From assembly GCF_047511655.1 (NCBI RefSeq), contig NC_133389.1:37245295-37309294 (forward strand): a DNA stretch of 64,000 nucleotides, written 5' to 3'. The notes under the pieces were generated by a model that saw nothing but the letters and a program-made list of their open reading frames with translations, did not search any database and was not told the DNA's origin. Shown here one piece after another: positions 49,071-58,891 of the stretch. The position numbers and the translations under genes were made by a program. Position 1 is the first letter of the stretch, and each line of letters starts with the position of its first letter. The stretch is from Castor canadensis (taxonomy: Eukaryota; Chordata; Mammalia; Rodentia; Castoridae).

Positions 49071-50110
49071 TGGTAATAGGAATGGTTCCAGAGGAGTAGA
49101 ATATTAAAGATATGGAAATCATGGAATTAGTTCCATGATTTCTTGACTTGGCTTTCAAGTCTAATTACATTTAAAGTTAGTAGAATAAGATTACTGGGGA
49201 TTGAGAATAAAACTGTAGTGAGAGGGAAAGGAAAGGACCAAGAGCAGAACAGGGAGGCCAGATATGATAAATGCATACTGTATGCTTTGATGGAAATAAT
49301 ACACTGAGTCCAATAAATATGTACAATAATAATAATAATACACCAAAAAAAAGACTAAGAACTATTTTTCTATTAGTAAAGAGAATGCTGATAGTCCATA
49401 GCTGACCTGGCAATAGAGATTCACAAAATAATGCCATCAGATACTTCTAATCACCTATTTATAGGAGGAAAGGAGCTGGGTGCCTTAATATGTGACATTT
49501 TCAATCAATTTGTAAATTGCCTAATAGTTCTGAAAGAAGTGGTGAAAGACAAAGATGAGGTCAGGTATTTAAATTCTCACCTTAAGGTCCTTAAATGACC
49601 TGAAGGCCTTTAAGTGTGCCCTACAAAAGACCCTTATTTCCTATATCTAAAGGAGTAGGATTGCTAAAAATCAAATCCAGTCTTGTGACTGGTTGAATCA
49701 AAAATCAAGTTAATCTCCCAGGCTTGTAGATTGTCACTATTAAAGTGAATGTATTGATTGGGAAAGTTGGGAAGGAGATGCCTGGAAATATCTGGATGAA
49801 ACTGGGATCACTGAGCCTCTGCATTTTGCTGAGTTTTCTTTGCCAATTAGTTCTCCACACCCTGGAGGAAATAACCTCCTTAGTCCCAGTGAAAGCACCA
49901 TTCCCACCTCCTGTGGTATTGGCCTCTCTACCTCCAGTTGTAGCAGACTTTCAACTTCCATCTCAAGGATTAACCATGCATTTTCTGAGGAAATTGTAGT
50001 GGCCTTTCCTGAGACAGTTGCCAGGAAAGACAATGCTTACTATCCTCAGAACATGCCCATACCATCTATCTTTGCTTTTTTTTCTGCCATTTATATCTAA
50101 TGCATTTCAA
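49071..50110 (+). mobile_element. Probable ERVL leader/gag remnant with L1 insertion
   Basis: A primer-binding-site-like segment 'ggttccagaggagtagaat' follows the LTR. The stretch at about 49186-49357 looks like an inserted L1 3' end ('aataaatatgtacaataata'). The 49744-50100 segment is unusually open in three frames, less AT-rich, and gag-like in feel. No intact viral frame is present. The gag assignment is inference. Confidence 0.4.
49115..49142. repeat. Perfect 12-bp hairpin after ERVL-type LTR
   Basis: GAAATCATGGAA (49115-49126), loop TTAG, exact reverse complement at 49131-49142. Confidence 0.9.
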
Positions 50111-50387
50111 GACTGTTAAATATCTGGAATGACAATGTTTCCTGTGAATTTTTATACAGGTCTCCTGCGGTCAAGGGCAGATGAAAAGACAATGATTCTC
50201 TTTGGTGGTAAATATTTATTTGATGAGTAAAGAATATTCTAACCAAAATTAGGAAGGAAGATCAGTATATTCATTGCCCCCATCAGCTTCAACCTTACCA
50301 CCACTGCAGGGTTCAGAGACCCATGATGAATCCATCAGGACTCATCAGATGAGGACATTCTTTAATGCACACCCAAGTGGGTTTGTT

Positions 50388-50437
<50 letters not shown>

Positions 50438-50518
50438 AGGGATGGGGTAATAAGGGAAATGGTGCCATAGTATATTGTAGAACTCCAAACTCCTTTTTAG
50501 GAGATCTGAATTCTGGCC
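50111..50518. other. Spacer with long (GT)n
   Basis: No gene. It contains the (GT)22 microsatellite and runs to the 5' truncation point of the host L1. Confidence 0.55.
50392..50435 (+). repeat. (GT)22 microsatellite
   Basis: Forty-four uninterrupted bases of GT, about 80 bp upstream of the host L1. Confidence 0.98.
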
Positions 50519-50820
50519 TGATGGGACTACATGAAATTTAAAAGCTTTTGCACAACAAAAGACATGGTCTCTAAACTGAAGAGACCACCCATAGAGTGGG
50601 AGAAAATCTTCACTGGCTGTACATCAAAGGACTGATAACCAAAATATACAAGGAGCTCAAAAAACAAAACTCCCCCAAAATCAATGAACCAATAAAGAAG
50701 TGGGCAACTGAACTCATCAGAACTTTTTCAAAGTAATAAATTCAAATGGCCAAAAAACACATGAAAAAATGCTCACCATCCCTGGCCATAAAGGAAATGC
50801 AAATCAAAACCACACTAAGA
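50519..50820 (+). mobile_element. Host L1, left half (ORF2, 5'-truncated)
   Basis: Sense ORF2 text from 'gactacatgaaatttaaaag' to 'aatcaaaaccacactaaga' encodes the region just before the ORF2 C-terminal domain. It stops abruptly at 50820 and resumes at 53878 with the next residues of ORF2, so one L1 was split by an insertion. Confidence 0.92.
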
Positions 50821-50909
50821 GAGGTTTTCAAGAAAGGTTTTAAATGGAACTGACTCAGATTGGAGGCTAGTGCCTTTGTTTTGTTCCATCTTCCTCTTTT
50901 TTCTTTCTT

Positions 50910-51002
50910 TTTTTTTTTTTTTTTTGGTGGCACTGGGATTTGAAGTCAGGGCTTCACTCTTGCTAGACAGGCACTCTACAACTTGAGCCACTCCACCAGC
51001 CC
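50910..51002 (-). mobile_element. ID-like SINE inside inner L1 5' UTR
   Basis: A poly-T run is followed by the complement of a tRNA-derived SINE ('ggatttgaagtcagggcttc', 'gctagacaggcactctacaa', 'cttgagccactccaccagcc'). Matching TTCCTCTT...CTTTCTT segments on both sides (from 50891 and 51003) look like its target-site duplication, with T-run length change. Confidence 0.9.
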
Positions 51003-51634
51003 TTCCTCTTCTTTCTTGATCTAACTAACATGGCATAATCAACTACAAAAGTCGTATGAGATTCCAAGATGGCGGCTACAGGGAGGAAGCAGAAAGCATG
51101 CCTCCTATAGTGAAATCTTGGAGAGACGCTGGAGACACACTTTGCAGGCATAATCACTGAGAAGATGCATAACTTTGACCCCTCCACACCTCCAGCCAGC
51201 ACAGAGAATCTCCACTTCACGTTAAACGGAGTAACCAAGAAGGTCCCCGGGCCGCAGGTCACCCGCGCCCAGACAGCTTGGGAAGACGCGGACCAGGTGA
51301 GCTTTGCGGTACGTGGTACTCCCACAGACAAGCCTGGGCCAGAGCAGCATAGCCCCCTGGACAGACCAACCTCCACCCAGGGAAAAAGAAGAGAAACTGA
51401 GTAATAAGCAATAAGAGCAATAAAGACATGCAGAAAAGAGGGTGGGGTGCACTGAGCACCAAAGATTGGGGGAAGGGAACCATTCCTGGGACTGTAAATA
51501 AACAAGCTGGCCTGGCTGGAGAGCCACTGGCGAGTGCAGGGGCGTGCGCCCAGCAACCAGGAGCAGGAAAGCTTGTGAGAGTGGTGGAGGGAGGAAAACT
51601 GCACAGGAGAGGGGGGAAGACCCACCTCCCACAT
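50963..51634 (-). other. Long antisense open frame A in L1 5' UTR
   Basis: From an ATG at 51634-51632 the minus strand stays open for about 223 codons. The frame is open without ATG back to 51844. Its last part reads into the antisense-oriented SINE, so the C-terminus is not native to the L1. The product would be rich in Ser, Pro, Leu and Cys with no domain I know. The purine-rich plus strand has few TTA, CTA or TCA triplets, which explains much of the openness. Confidence 0.3.
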
Positions 51635-52560
51635 GAACTGTAAATAAACATGCAGGCCTGACAACGCCGGTGCAGTGTCACCTTTCCCAGTGATTGGAAA
51701 GGGGAAAGCCTGTAGCAGAGGCTCCCACACAGGAGAACTCTGAGCAAACAAAGCCTGCGGGACCAGGTGAGTGCTAAGCTCACCCCTGAGATCTGCATAA
51801 ATAACACCTCCAGCAACAGTAGGCTGACAGCAGCGGGCAGGCAAGCCACAGCTACAGATACCATTCTCAGAACTGTCTCCAGACTCTTTTTTTTTTTTCT
51901 TTGTCTCCCTACCTTTGATGAGAGAACAACCAAATTACACCTCCAACTTACTGAAACTGTATTGCATTTGAACTTAGGACACTTGATGGGGTTTTTTTTG
52001 AGCGTGTGTGTGTAGTTTTGTTCTACTTTATGCGTCCCCTTGGATGAGACAACTACAGAACAACATCTGAGGCACCATCTCCAGGACTGGAGACTGAGAC
52101 GGACACCCACATTATTAAGACTGAAACTTCATTGCATTTGAACTTGCAGGTTTTTTGGTTTTTTGTTTTTTTGGGGTTTTTTTTAAATTTTCTATTTTTT
52201 CATTTTATTTTAATACGTTTTTATATATAGATTTTTCTTTCATTTACTTATTTTTTATTTTTATTCTTATCTTTTTTTTTTGATTTTTGATTTTCAATCC
52301 TCTCTCTGTCTCTCTAACATCTGTTCAGCTTACTGTCAATTAGTACACTAAAGCTCCCTGTTTATACCTTTGAAACCTTCTTGTCTGATACCTTGTTCTG
52401 CTTTCTCCTTCCAGTCTGTGTATTTGTTTTCCCCATTTCTTTAACTTCTTGCTTTCTATCTCAGCTCACCCTTCCATTCTAAATATTACCATTGTTATTA
52501 TTACAAGCAAGAAAATACTTAATTGCACACAGTACAGGGACAGTAACAACACCAAAGACA
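51059..52560 (+). promoter_or_regulatory. L1 5' UTR / internal promoter region
   Basis: GC-richer than the flanks, starting with a CAAGATGGCGGC motif (YY1-like, at about 51066) as in other mammalian L1 promoters. It continues to a T-rich stretch (52150-52300) before the ORF1 ATG. The complement strand is open over long stretches (see the antisense frames). Promoter activity is inferred from family knowledge. Confidence 0.6.
51259..51864 (-). other. Long antisense open frame B in L1 5' UTR
   Basis: From an ATG at 51864-51862 the minus strand is open for about 201 codons in a different frame from A. Without requiring ATG, it is open back to 52110. The N-terminal part is hydrophobic (LPAAVSLLLLEVLF follows soon after the start). 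Primate L1 has a short antisense ORF0 in its 5' UTR; any link is analogy only. Coding status is unproven. Confidence 0.3.
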
Positions 52561-53259
52561 ATGACGGGAAGACAGAAAAAACAGGGAAACCAGTTTCCCC
52601 ACAGCAAAAAATTAGTACAGGAAACAGAGGGGAATGAAAAAAACAAGTACTCAGATCCAGACTCCAACAAAATGAAGATAAACTATGCCAAAGGACCCAA
52701 TGATGCCCACAAGAATAATTTAAAAGAAGACATACTACAAGTACTCAATGAGAATTTTATAGAGATGATAATGGATAGGGTCAACCAAAATGTACAGGAG
52801 ATACTCAAGAAATTCCAAGACAACAAAAATAGAGAATTTGAAAAAGCAAAAGAAGAAATAAAGGAAACCATAGAAGCACTGTATAAACACCAAAATGAAA
52901 GAGAGAACACGATGAATAAACAGATAAATGAACTCAGGACAAAAATAGACAACATTAAAGAGGAAACCAGCCTCTTACACTGTTGGTGGGAATGTAAACT
53001 AGTACAACCACTCTGGAAAAAAATTTGGAGGCTACTTAAAAAGCTAGACATTGATCTACCATTTGATCCAGGAATACCACTCTTGGGGATATACCCAAAA
53101 GACTGTGACCCAGGTTACTCCAGAGGCACCTGCACACCCATGTTTATTGTGGCACTATTCACAATAGCCAATTATGGAAACTGCCAAGATGCCCCACCAC
53201 TGATGAATGGATTAAGAAAATGTGGTATCTATACACAATGGAATTTTATGCAGCCATGA
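52561..53259 (+). pseudogene. Chimeric L1 ORF1-ORF2 open frame
   Basis: An ATG at 52561 opens 232 codons. Residues 1 to about 136 are the N-terminal and coiled-coil part of L1 ORF1p: a basic start, then heptad-like Glu/Lys/Leu-rich sequence such as REFEKAKEEIKETIEALYKH. Near 52968 the frame passes directly into the ORF2p C-terminal region (LLHCWWECKLVQPLW). The ORF1 RNA-recognition and C-terminal domains and the ORF2 endonuclease, RT and linker are absent. A one-base loss near 53170 relative to the host copy shifts the last 25 to 30 residues out of the ORF2 frame. In intact L1, ORF1p is an RNA-binding trimer and ORF2p the endonuclease/RT. This fusion lacks every catalytic domain. Confidence 0.85.
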
Positions 53260-53877
53260 ACAAGAATGAAATGTTATCTTTCACTGGTAAATGGATGGAA
53301 TTGGAGAACATCATTCTGAGTGAGGTTAGCCTGGCCCAAAAGACCAAAAATCGTATGTTCTGTCTCATATGTGGACATTAGATCAAGGGCAAACACAACA
53401 ATGGGATTGGACTTTGAGCACATGATAAAAGCTAGAGCACACAAGGAAGGGGTGAGGATAGGTAAGACACCTAAAAAACTAGCTAGCATTTGTTGCCCTT
53501 AATGCAGAAAAACTAAAGCAGATACCTTAAAAGCAACTGAGGCCAATAGGAAAAGGGGACCAGGAACTAGAGAAAAGGTGAGATCAAAAAGAATTAATCT
53601 AGAAGGTAACACACATGCACAGGAAATCAATGTGAGTCAATGCCCTGTATAGCTATCCTTATCTCAACCAGCAAAAACCCTTGTTCCTTCCTATTATGGC
53701 TTATACTCTCTCTACAACAAAATTAGAAATAAGGGCAAAATAGTTTCTGCTGAGTTTTGAGGGTGTAGGGGGGAGAGGGAGGAGGCGATGTGGGTGGTAA
53801 AGGAGGGGGTGGGGGCATGGGGGAGAAATGACCCAAGCCCTGTATGCACATATGAATAAAAACAAAAAACAAAGAAA

Positions 53878-54857
53878 CAAAACCACACTGAGATTCCACC
53901 TCACCCCTATTAGAATAGCTATCATCAAAAACACCACCAACAACAAATGTTGACAAGGAGGCAGGGGAAAAGAAACCCTCCTACACTGCTGGTGGGAATG
54001 TAAGCTAGTACAACCACTTTGGAAAACAATATGGAGGCTTTTAAAAAAACTAAACATAGATCTGCCATATGATCCAGCAATCCCACTCCTAAGGAGATAC
54101 CCAAAGGAATGTGACTCAGGTTATTCCAAAGGCACCTGCATACCCATGTTTATTGAAGCACTATTCACAATAGCCAAGTTATGGGAACAGCCAAGATGCC
54201 CCACTACTGATGAATGGATTAGGAAAATGTGGTATTTATATACAATGGAATTTTACTCAGCCACAAAGAAGAATGAAATTATGTCATCCACAAGTAAATG
54301 GATGGAACTGGAGAATATCATCTTAAGCAAAGTTAGCCAGGCTCAGAAGGCCAAAAATATATATTCTCCCTCATATGCAGATTATAGACTTAAAACAAAT
54401 GCAGTAATATTATTGGACATGGGTCACATGCTTAGGGGAGAACACATACAGGAGGAATAGAAAAGGTAGAGAACCCAAAACTTGAAAATGTTTGATGTGT
54501 CCACTGTAGAGGAGTAAATAAAGTAATCTTAAACTGACAGAGGCCACTATGGGAAGGTGACCAGGAAGTAGTGAAGAGGTCTGGTAGAGATGAATCAATT
54601 CGGGTTGTAATACACATGTGCACAGAAGCAATGCTAGGAATCTCTGTATAGCTATATTTATCTCAAGCTAGCAAAAATGCCATGTCTTTCTTAATATCGC
54701 TTATGTTTTCTCTTCAACAAAATTGGAGAAGAGAGCAGAATAGGTTCTGTCTGGAAATGAAGAGGTGGGGAGGAGAGAGGGTATAGGCGGGTCAGGGGGG
54801 AGAGATGGTGTAAACAATGTATACACATATGAATAAATGAATAAACAATAAAAAAAA
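53878..54857 (+). mobile_element. Host L1, right half (ORF2 C-terminus, 3' UTR)
   Basis: Continues ORF2 from the point lost at 50820: 'gattccacctcacccctatt', 'ctgctggtgggaatgtaagc', and then a readable C-terminal stretch to about 54330. The 3' UTR matches the copy at 28225-28543 ('gtaatacacatgtgcacaga'), with a G-rich block at 54765-54803 and an A-run ending near 54857. One early stop and other lesions make it dead. Confidence 0.92.
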
Positions 54858-54879
54858 TTCTCATCCTGGTTCTCCCTCC

Positions 54880-54990
54880 AGTGAACAGAATAACCTTGGA
54901 CTGCTTGCTTTCCCTCTCTAGATTCTACTTTCTTCATCTATAAAATGAGAAGGATAAAATAGATGATTTCCAAGGGTCATTCACAAAGTA
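54880..54990 (+). mobile_element. MIR SINE fragment
   Basis: 'aataaccttggactgcttgc' to 'cttcatctataaaatgagaa' and 'ggataaaatagatgatttcc' match the core and 3' half of MIR. As MIR is older than ERVL and these L1s, it marks ancient sequence between the L1 complex and the ERVL remnant. Confidence 0.65.
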
Positions 54991-55064
54991 ACACCAAAGA
55001 GTGAAGAGAGTGTTCTTCCAGAGCATGCATACAATAGTAATAAAATGGTTCTAAAAGTCATTTC

Positions 55065-55122
55065 TTGCTGTGGCATGGCACATGTAGTAGTGCCTACCTA
55101 GAAAGCATGAGGCCCTGAATTC
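55065..55122 (+). mobile_element. ID-like SINE, truncated, fused to a hairpin
   Basis: Degraded tRNA-derived text 'ggcacatgtagtagtgccta' and 'agcatgaggccctgaattca' is followed not by the expected CCAGTACC tail but by a long inverted repeat. Confidence 0.65.
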
Positions 55123-55159
55123 AAACAATAAAGTACATTTCTCATGTACTTTATTGTTT
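55123..55159. repeat. Perfect 16-bp hairpin at a SINE end
   Basis: AAACAATAAAGTACAT (55123-55138), loop TTCTC, exact reverse complement (55144-55159). Pairing resumes beyond a 2-nt bulge between ATTC (55119-55122) and GAAT (55162-55165). Confidence 0.95.
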
Positions 55160-55499
55160 CTGAATACAAACAAACAAAGTATAACCCATCGGTAAGTACT
55201 ATATTAAAAAATAACTACTTGAGTTCTCTAGTTTCTACAGATGGAAAAATGGGGATCATGTGTGAGAACAGATGCTATGGGAATTATGGATATAACATAA
55301 GGTTGAATCAGGCTGTACTTATCCATTTGGGCTCAATATGTATTGATTCTGCATTTAATAGTGCAGCTCAGGAGTTGGACAGGGTTGTAACAGTTTAATG
55401 GGTTGGATAAATCATAGACCAAAAAGTGACCCACACTAAGCAAACTGGAAAAGTTCAACCTGACTTAGTTTCATATAGAGAAAGGAATGCCAAGAATTA

Positions 55500-56640
55500 C
55501 TGAAATTTAAATTTAAGATCTACTTACCCATACCGGGAAGATCCAGAGGATATACCTTTCACCAAAATTGTAAGAAATTAATTTACAAGAAGATAGATCT
55601 TCAACATCTTTGAAGAGCTCTACGACTGCTCTTCTCTGTAGACCACACCTTACTGTGGGAACTAAAGCTGTTGAATTTTGAAACCTAAAGCAATAAGAAT
55701 TATTGGTTCCTGAATATTAGGAGTCAAGAGGTGGCACTCAATTACCAAAAGTAGGATGGGCATGGTTGCCACAATAGAAAAATCAAAGCAATGATCATAA
55801 CAGCCTGACTTCTGTAGACTTATGGCATTGTCACATTAATCAGTTTTCCTTGATGTGAAGCAGCTAGAAAGCCTACTAAATTCTTAATTGAGCTGCATAA
55901 GGACAAAAGTTAGAAGACTAGTAAGAAAAAGTCTCACTTGAAGTATAGAAACAGCGTCAATCAATTTTTGGATTTCAGCCAGTTAACAGATTCAGAACAC
56001 CCTGAATATAAGAGATGCCTTATCCTTGTGGAGCATACCAAGTATACTACCAAAAATTTATGCTGACAGTTTTTATCTGTGCCTTTCCTATGGGATCTAT
56101 ACACTTTTGACAAAGTAACTGTGCATTGAGGGAAAGGAAATGATCAGACATTTTAGGAACTGATAAATCCAGACTCAACTGACTATAATTTCAGGAGGCC
56201 CAAAATGTCCCTGTGGCCCACTGATAAAAGTAGGGGATATGGACTCCATGTGATCAGTGATATTTTAACTGTAATCCTATTTATCTCACAATGGGCCAAC
56301 CTGGTCCCTGAAACACCTTGTGATTATTTCCTCAAATTTAGAAAGCATAATTAGAACAGACATACACATAAGATGGTAGACTATCCATATTGGTTTCCTG
56401 ATTTTCTTCTGCCTCAGAAAATAGTAAACCAAAAGCAATACCACATTCTGAGGAACTACAGATTAGTATTATTACTGAGTAATTTATGGATGCAGAACTA
56501 ATGATTTCTGCTACATCCCTGCTCAACTAGCCTATTTGGACTCCTATTTGGAGAACAAGATTGGACTATTGAATGCTTAATCACATGGTAATTTCAATTT
56601 CAGCTACTGGACTAGATGTGGTAAATTAATGGCCCTTATA
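55500..56640 (+). mobile_element. ERVL internal remnant, gag end to pol start
   Basis: The order of 'gaagagctctacgactgctc', 'gaattattggttcctgaata', 'tgtggcccactgataaaagt', 'gaaagcataattagaacaga', 'atagtaaaccaaaagcaata' and 'actagcctatttggactcct' follows the protease to reverse-transcriptase start of an ERVL provirus as I remember it. Many stops and deletions leave no usable frame, and no LTR follows it. It may belong with the LTR and leader at 48562-50110, but a MIR lies between, so a simple single provirus is not supported. Confidence 0.65.
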
Positions 56641-58295
56641 TTTTAGAATAGTTTTAGTTTTACACACATGTACATGTAGTGCATGTGTTTATGTGTGAGT
56701 GGAAGTGTCCTATAAGATACTGTATTGAGGGGCATAACTTCATAATTGTCAAAGAAATATACTGATGTATGTCTTAACTGTTTATTTTGACTATATATGT
56801 GTATAAATACATCTATTAAAACTGTATATTTATTTCTCAATTATGATATCATATCCTTCATTACAGTATCATATGAAATAGTAAAGTTAAGGGCAGAAGT
56901 AAAACCACACACAGAATGAGACATAGGTATTAGCAAAATATCTACCACCCACAAAACTGAGGATAAAAAGAAAACATATGAAAGACTAGGTCATGTACAC
57001 AGAAAAATTATTAGAGAATATTGTCTGCTCCATGAAATAGAAAGTTTCTCTTTATAGATTTATATAGGTCTGTATTTCTCTGTATAGCTACATATTAGCT
57101 ATATAGTAGCTTTTACTTCTTTGAGATCAATTATTAATATTTAAATCTAAAATAACACATCTGGGACTAAACAGAAAATAATTAAAAGAAACACGATTAT
57201 TGTCTTTCAAGACATTTAAATAGAAACATCTAAAATGAACAAACAATTTTTATGTTAGCTGGAAATAGTAGAAGCAACAAAGAAACAGATTGTAGAATTA
57301 TGCACTTTTAAAAACAATTTCATTTTACAAAAAAATTAAAAGTAGCTGCTTATGAAAAAGTACAGACCATTGCAAGAAAACATTAATGAGCACTGCACAG
57401 CACTTATTCCAAGTCAGAGTATCTATGCATCTTCCTAGGTGTGCATATATGAAAGTACAGAGTGTTTGTGTATAGATGAAAATGTACATGTGTTTATGTG
57501 TAATTACCCACAAGCATACTTCTGACTGCATTTCTATAAAGCATAGCTCAGTTTTATAATCTATACAGACATTTTGTGATTTTCAATGCATGCAATTTAC
57601 AAACTTGTGACATAGGACAAGTTTTTCTTTTATAAAATTTCAGAGATTTTTAATAAATAATTTCCTTTCCCTTTTTTCCTTAAAGACATCTTTCTCCAAA
57701 ATTCTTATACATGCTATCTCAAAATTCCCATAGAAAGAATTTGAATGTAAGATACTAGCTTCATACTATGACTTCACCTACAGGCAAATCTGCTCAAACC
57801 TCTTATCTCTAATTAAGGAATCAAAGTCTCTTCCCTATCCTAAAATGCTCCAGCCATCCATGATTACAGAATGATGATAAATTGAGAACAGACCTATAAA
57901 ATCATCTTTAAATTTCCAGTATTAAGCAGGTAGTTTGATAGAGATTTATAAGAATTGTAGAGATAGAATTTTAAATGTCCAAATGCTAATAACCTAGAGG
58001 AGAAACATCTAAAATGGTGAACTAGTCCTTCTAATCCCCTCATCCCAATCACATTCCAATGCAGGCAGGAAGAGTGGGATTGATAAGTAATGGCTCATTT
58101 TCCTCTTTAATGTTTTCTGTCTTGAGTCACAGGACTGCCAATTGACATAACTTTCTAAGGCAAGTGGGGACAGTGGGAAAATGAATAAACATGCTCTTTA
58201 TTCTGGAATGTCTTGGGATTTTTTTAGTGAGAAATTAGATTCATAAAATGAAAATTAAAGTCAAAGGAAATCAGAATCAGGCAGAAGGGTCCTCA

Positions 58296-58369
58296 GAGAA
58301 AGCAAAGATAAGAAAGACAAAGAGTAAAGAAGGGAAAAGTGAAGAAAGGGAAGGGAAAGAAGAGAAAAC
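58296..58369 (+). repeat. Purine-rich (GA)n-like tract
   Basis: Almost only A and G over about 74 bases with few pyrimidines. Confidence 0.85.
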
Positions 58370-58863
58370 ATGGAGGCCTCATGAGCAGTAATGAAAAAGC
58401 CATGCTGCCTGGCCTTCTCATTTTGGGAAATCCCAGAGATAGGTGAGAGTATACAGGAATACTCCTGCCAAGAAAGCTATTTTGCAATATGAGATTTCTC
58501 CAAGGTTTGAAATCCAAATGAAAGTATAGCACATGGTCATCTTTAATCATGCAGTGGTCATAGGCTGAACATACCCACTTCTTAAAAACCAAATTCAGTT
58601 CTAAACATTGGAAGATGGAATCCCTTCAAGTCACCCAGCTTCTCATAATCCATTTTTTTATTCTCCTCAATTTTCTATCCACACGAATGCTGATGAATAA
58701 GTACTGTCTCAGTGTCCTTCCCTCATGTCCCCTTTGGGACATAGTGATGGGGAAACATTGCTGTGCTATTAATGTTCAAAGTTGAAAAAAAGATAAGGTC
58801 AGCCTATAGAGATAAAGAAGTCCTGTGAAGGAAGAAAGCTTAGAGAATTTGGTTTCAAATGAT

Positions 58864-58891
58864 TGGCAAGATATGAATAAATATCTTGCCA
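58864..58891. repeat. Perfect 11-bp hairpin
   Basis: TGGCAAGATAT (58864-58874), 6-nt loop, exact reverse complement (58881-58891). Confidence 0.9.

Larger units (their letters stand above)
50821..53877 (+). mobile_element. Inner L1: 5' UTR, fused ORF1-ORF2, 3' UTR
   Basis: An L1 inserted into the host L1, flanked by 16-bp direct repeats CAAAACCACACTAAGA (50805-50820) and CAAAACCACACTGAGA (53878-53893), one mismatch. Parts in order: a 5' UTR including AAGATGGCGGC at about 51067, a typical YY1-like site of L1 promoters, with an antisense SINE near its start; a T-rich leader (about 52150-52300); ORF1 start at 52561; an internal deletion joining ORF1 to late ORF2 near 52968; ORF2 tail; a 3' UTR like 1-536 with G-rich block 53760-53824; and an A-rich end. 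The middle of ORF1 and nearly all of ORF2, including endonuclease and RT, is missing, so it cannot move by itself. Confidence 0.92.

Noticed and set aside
49745..50100. Three overlapping open frames on both strands
   Set aside because: Stop-poor, probably retroviral-derived sequence; no frame is favoured and no intact protein is evident.
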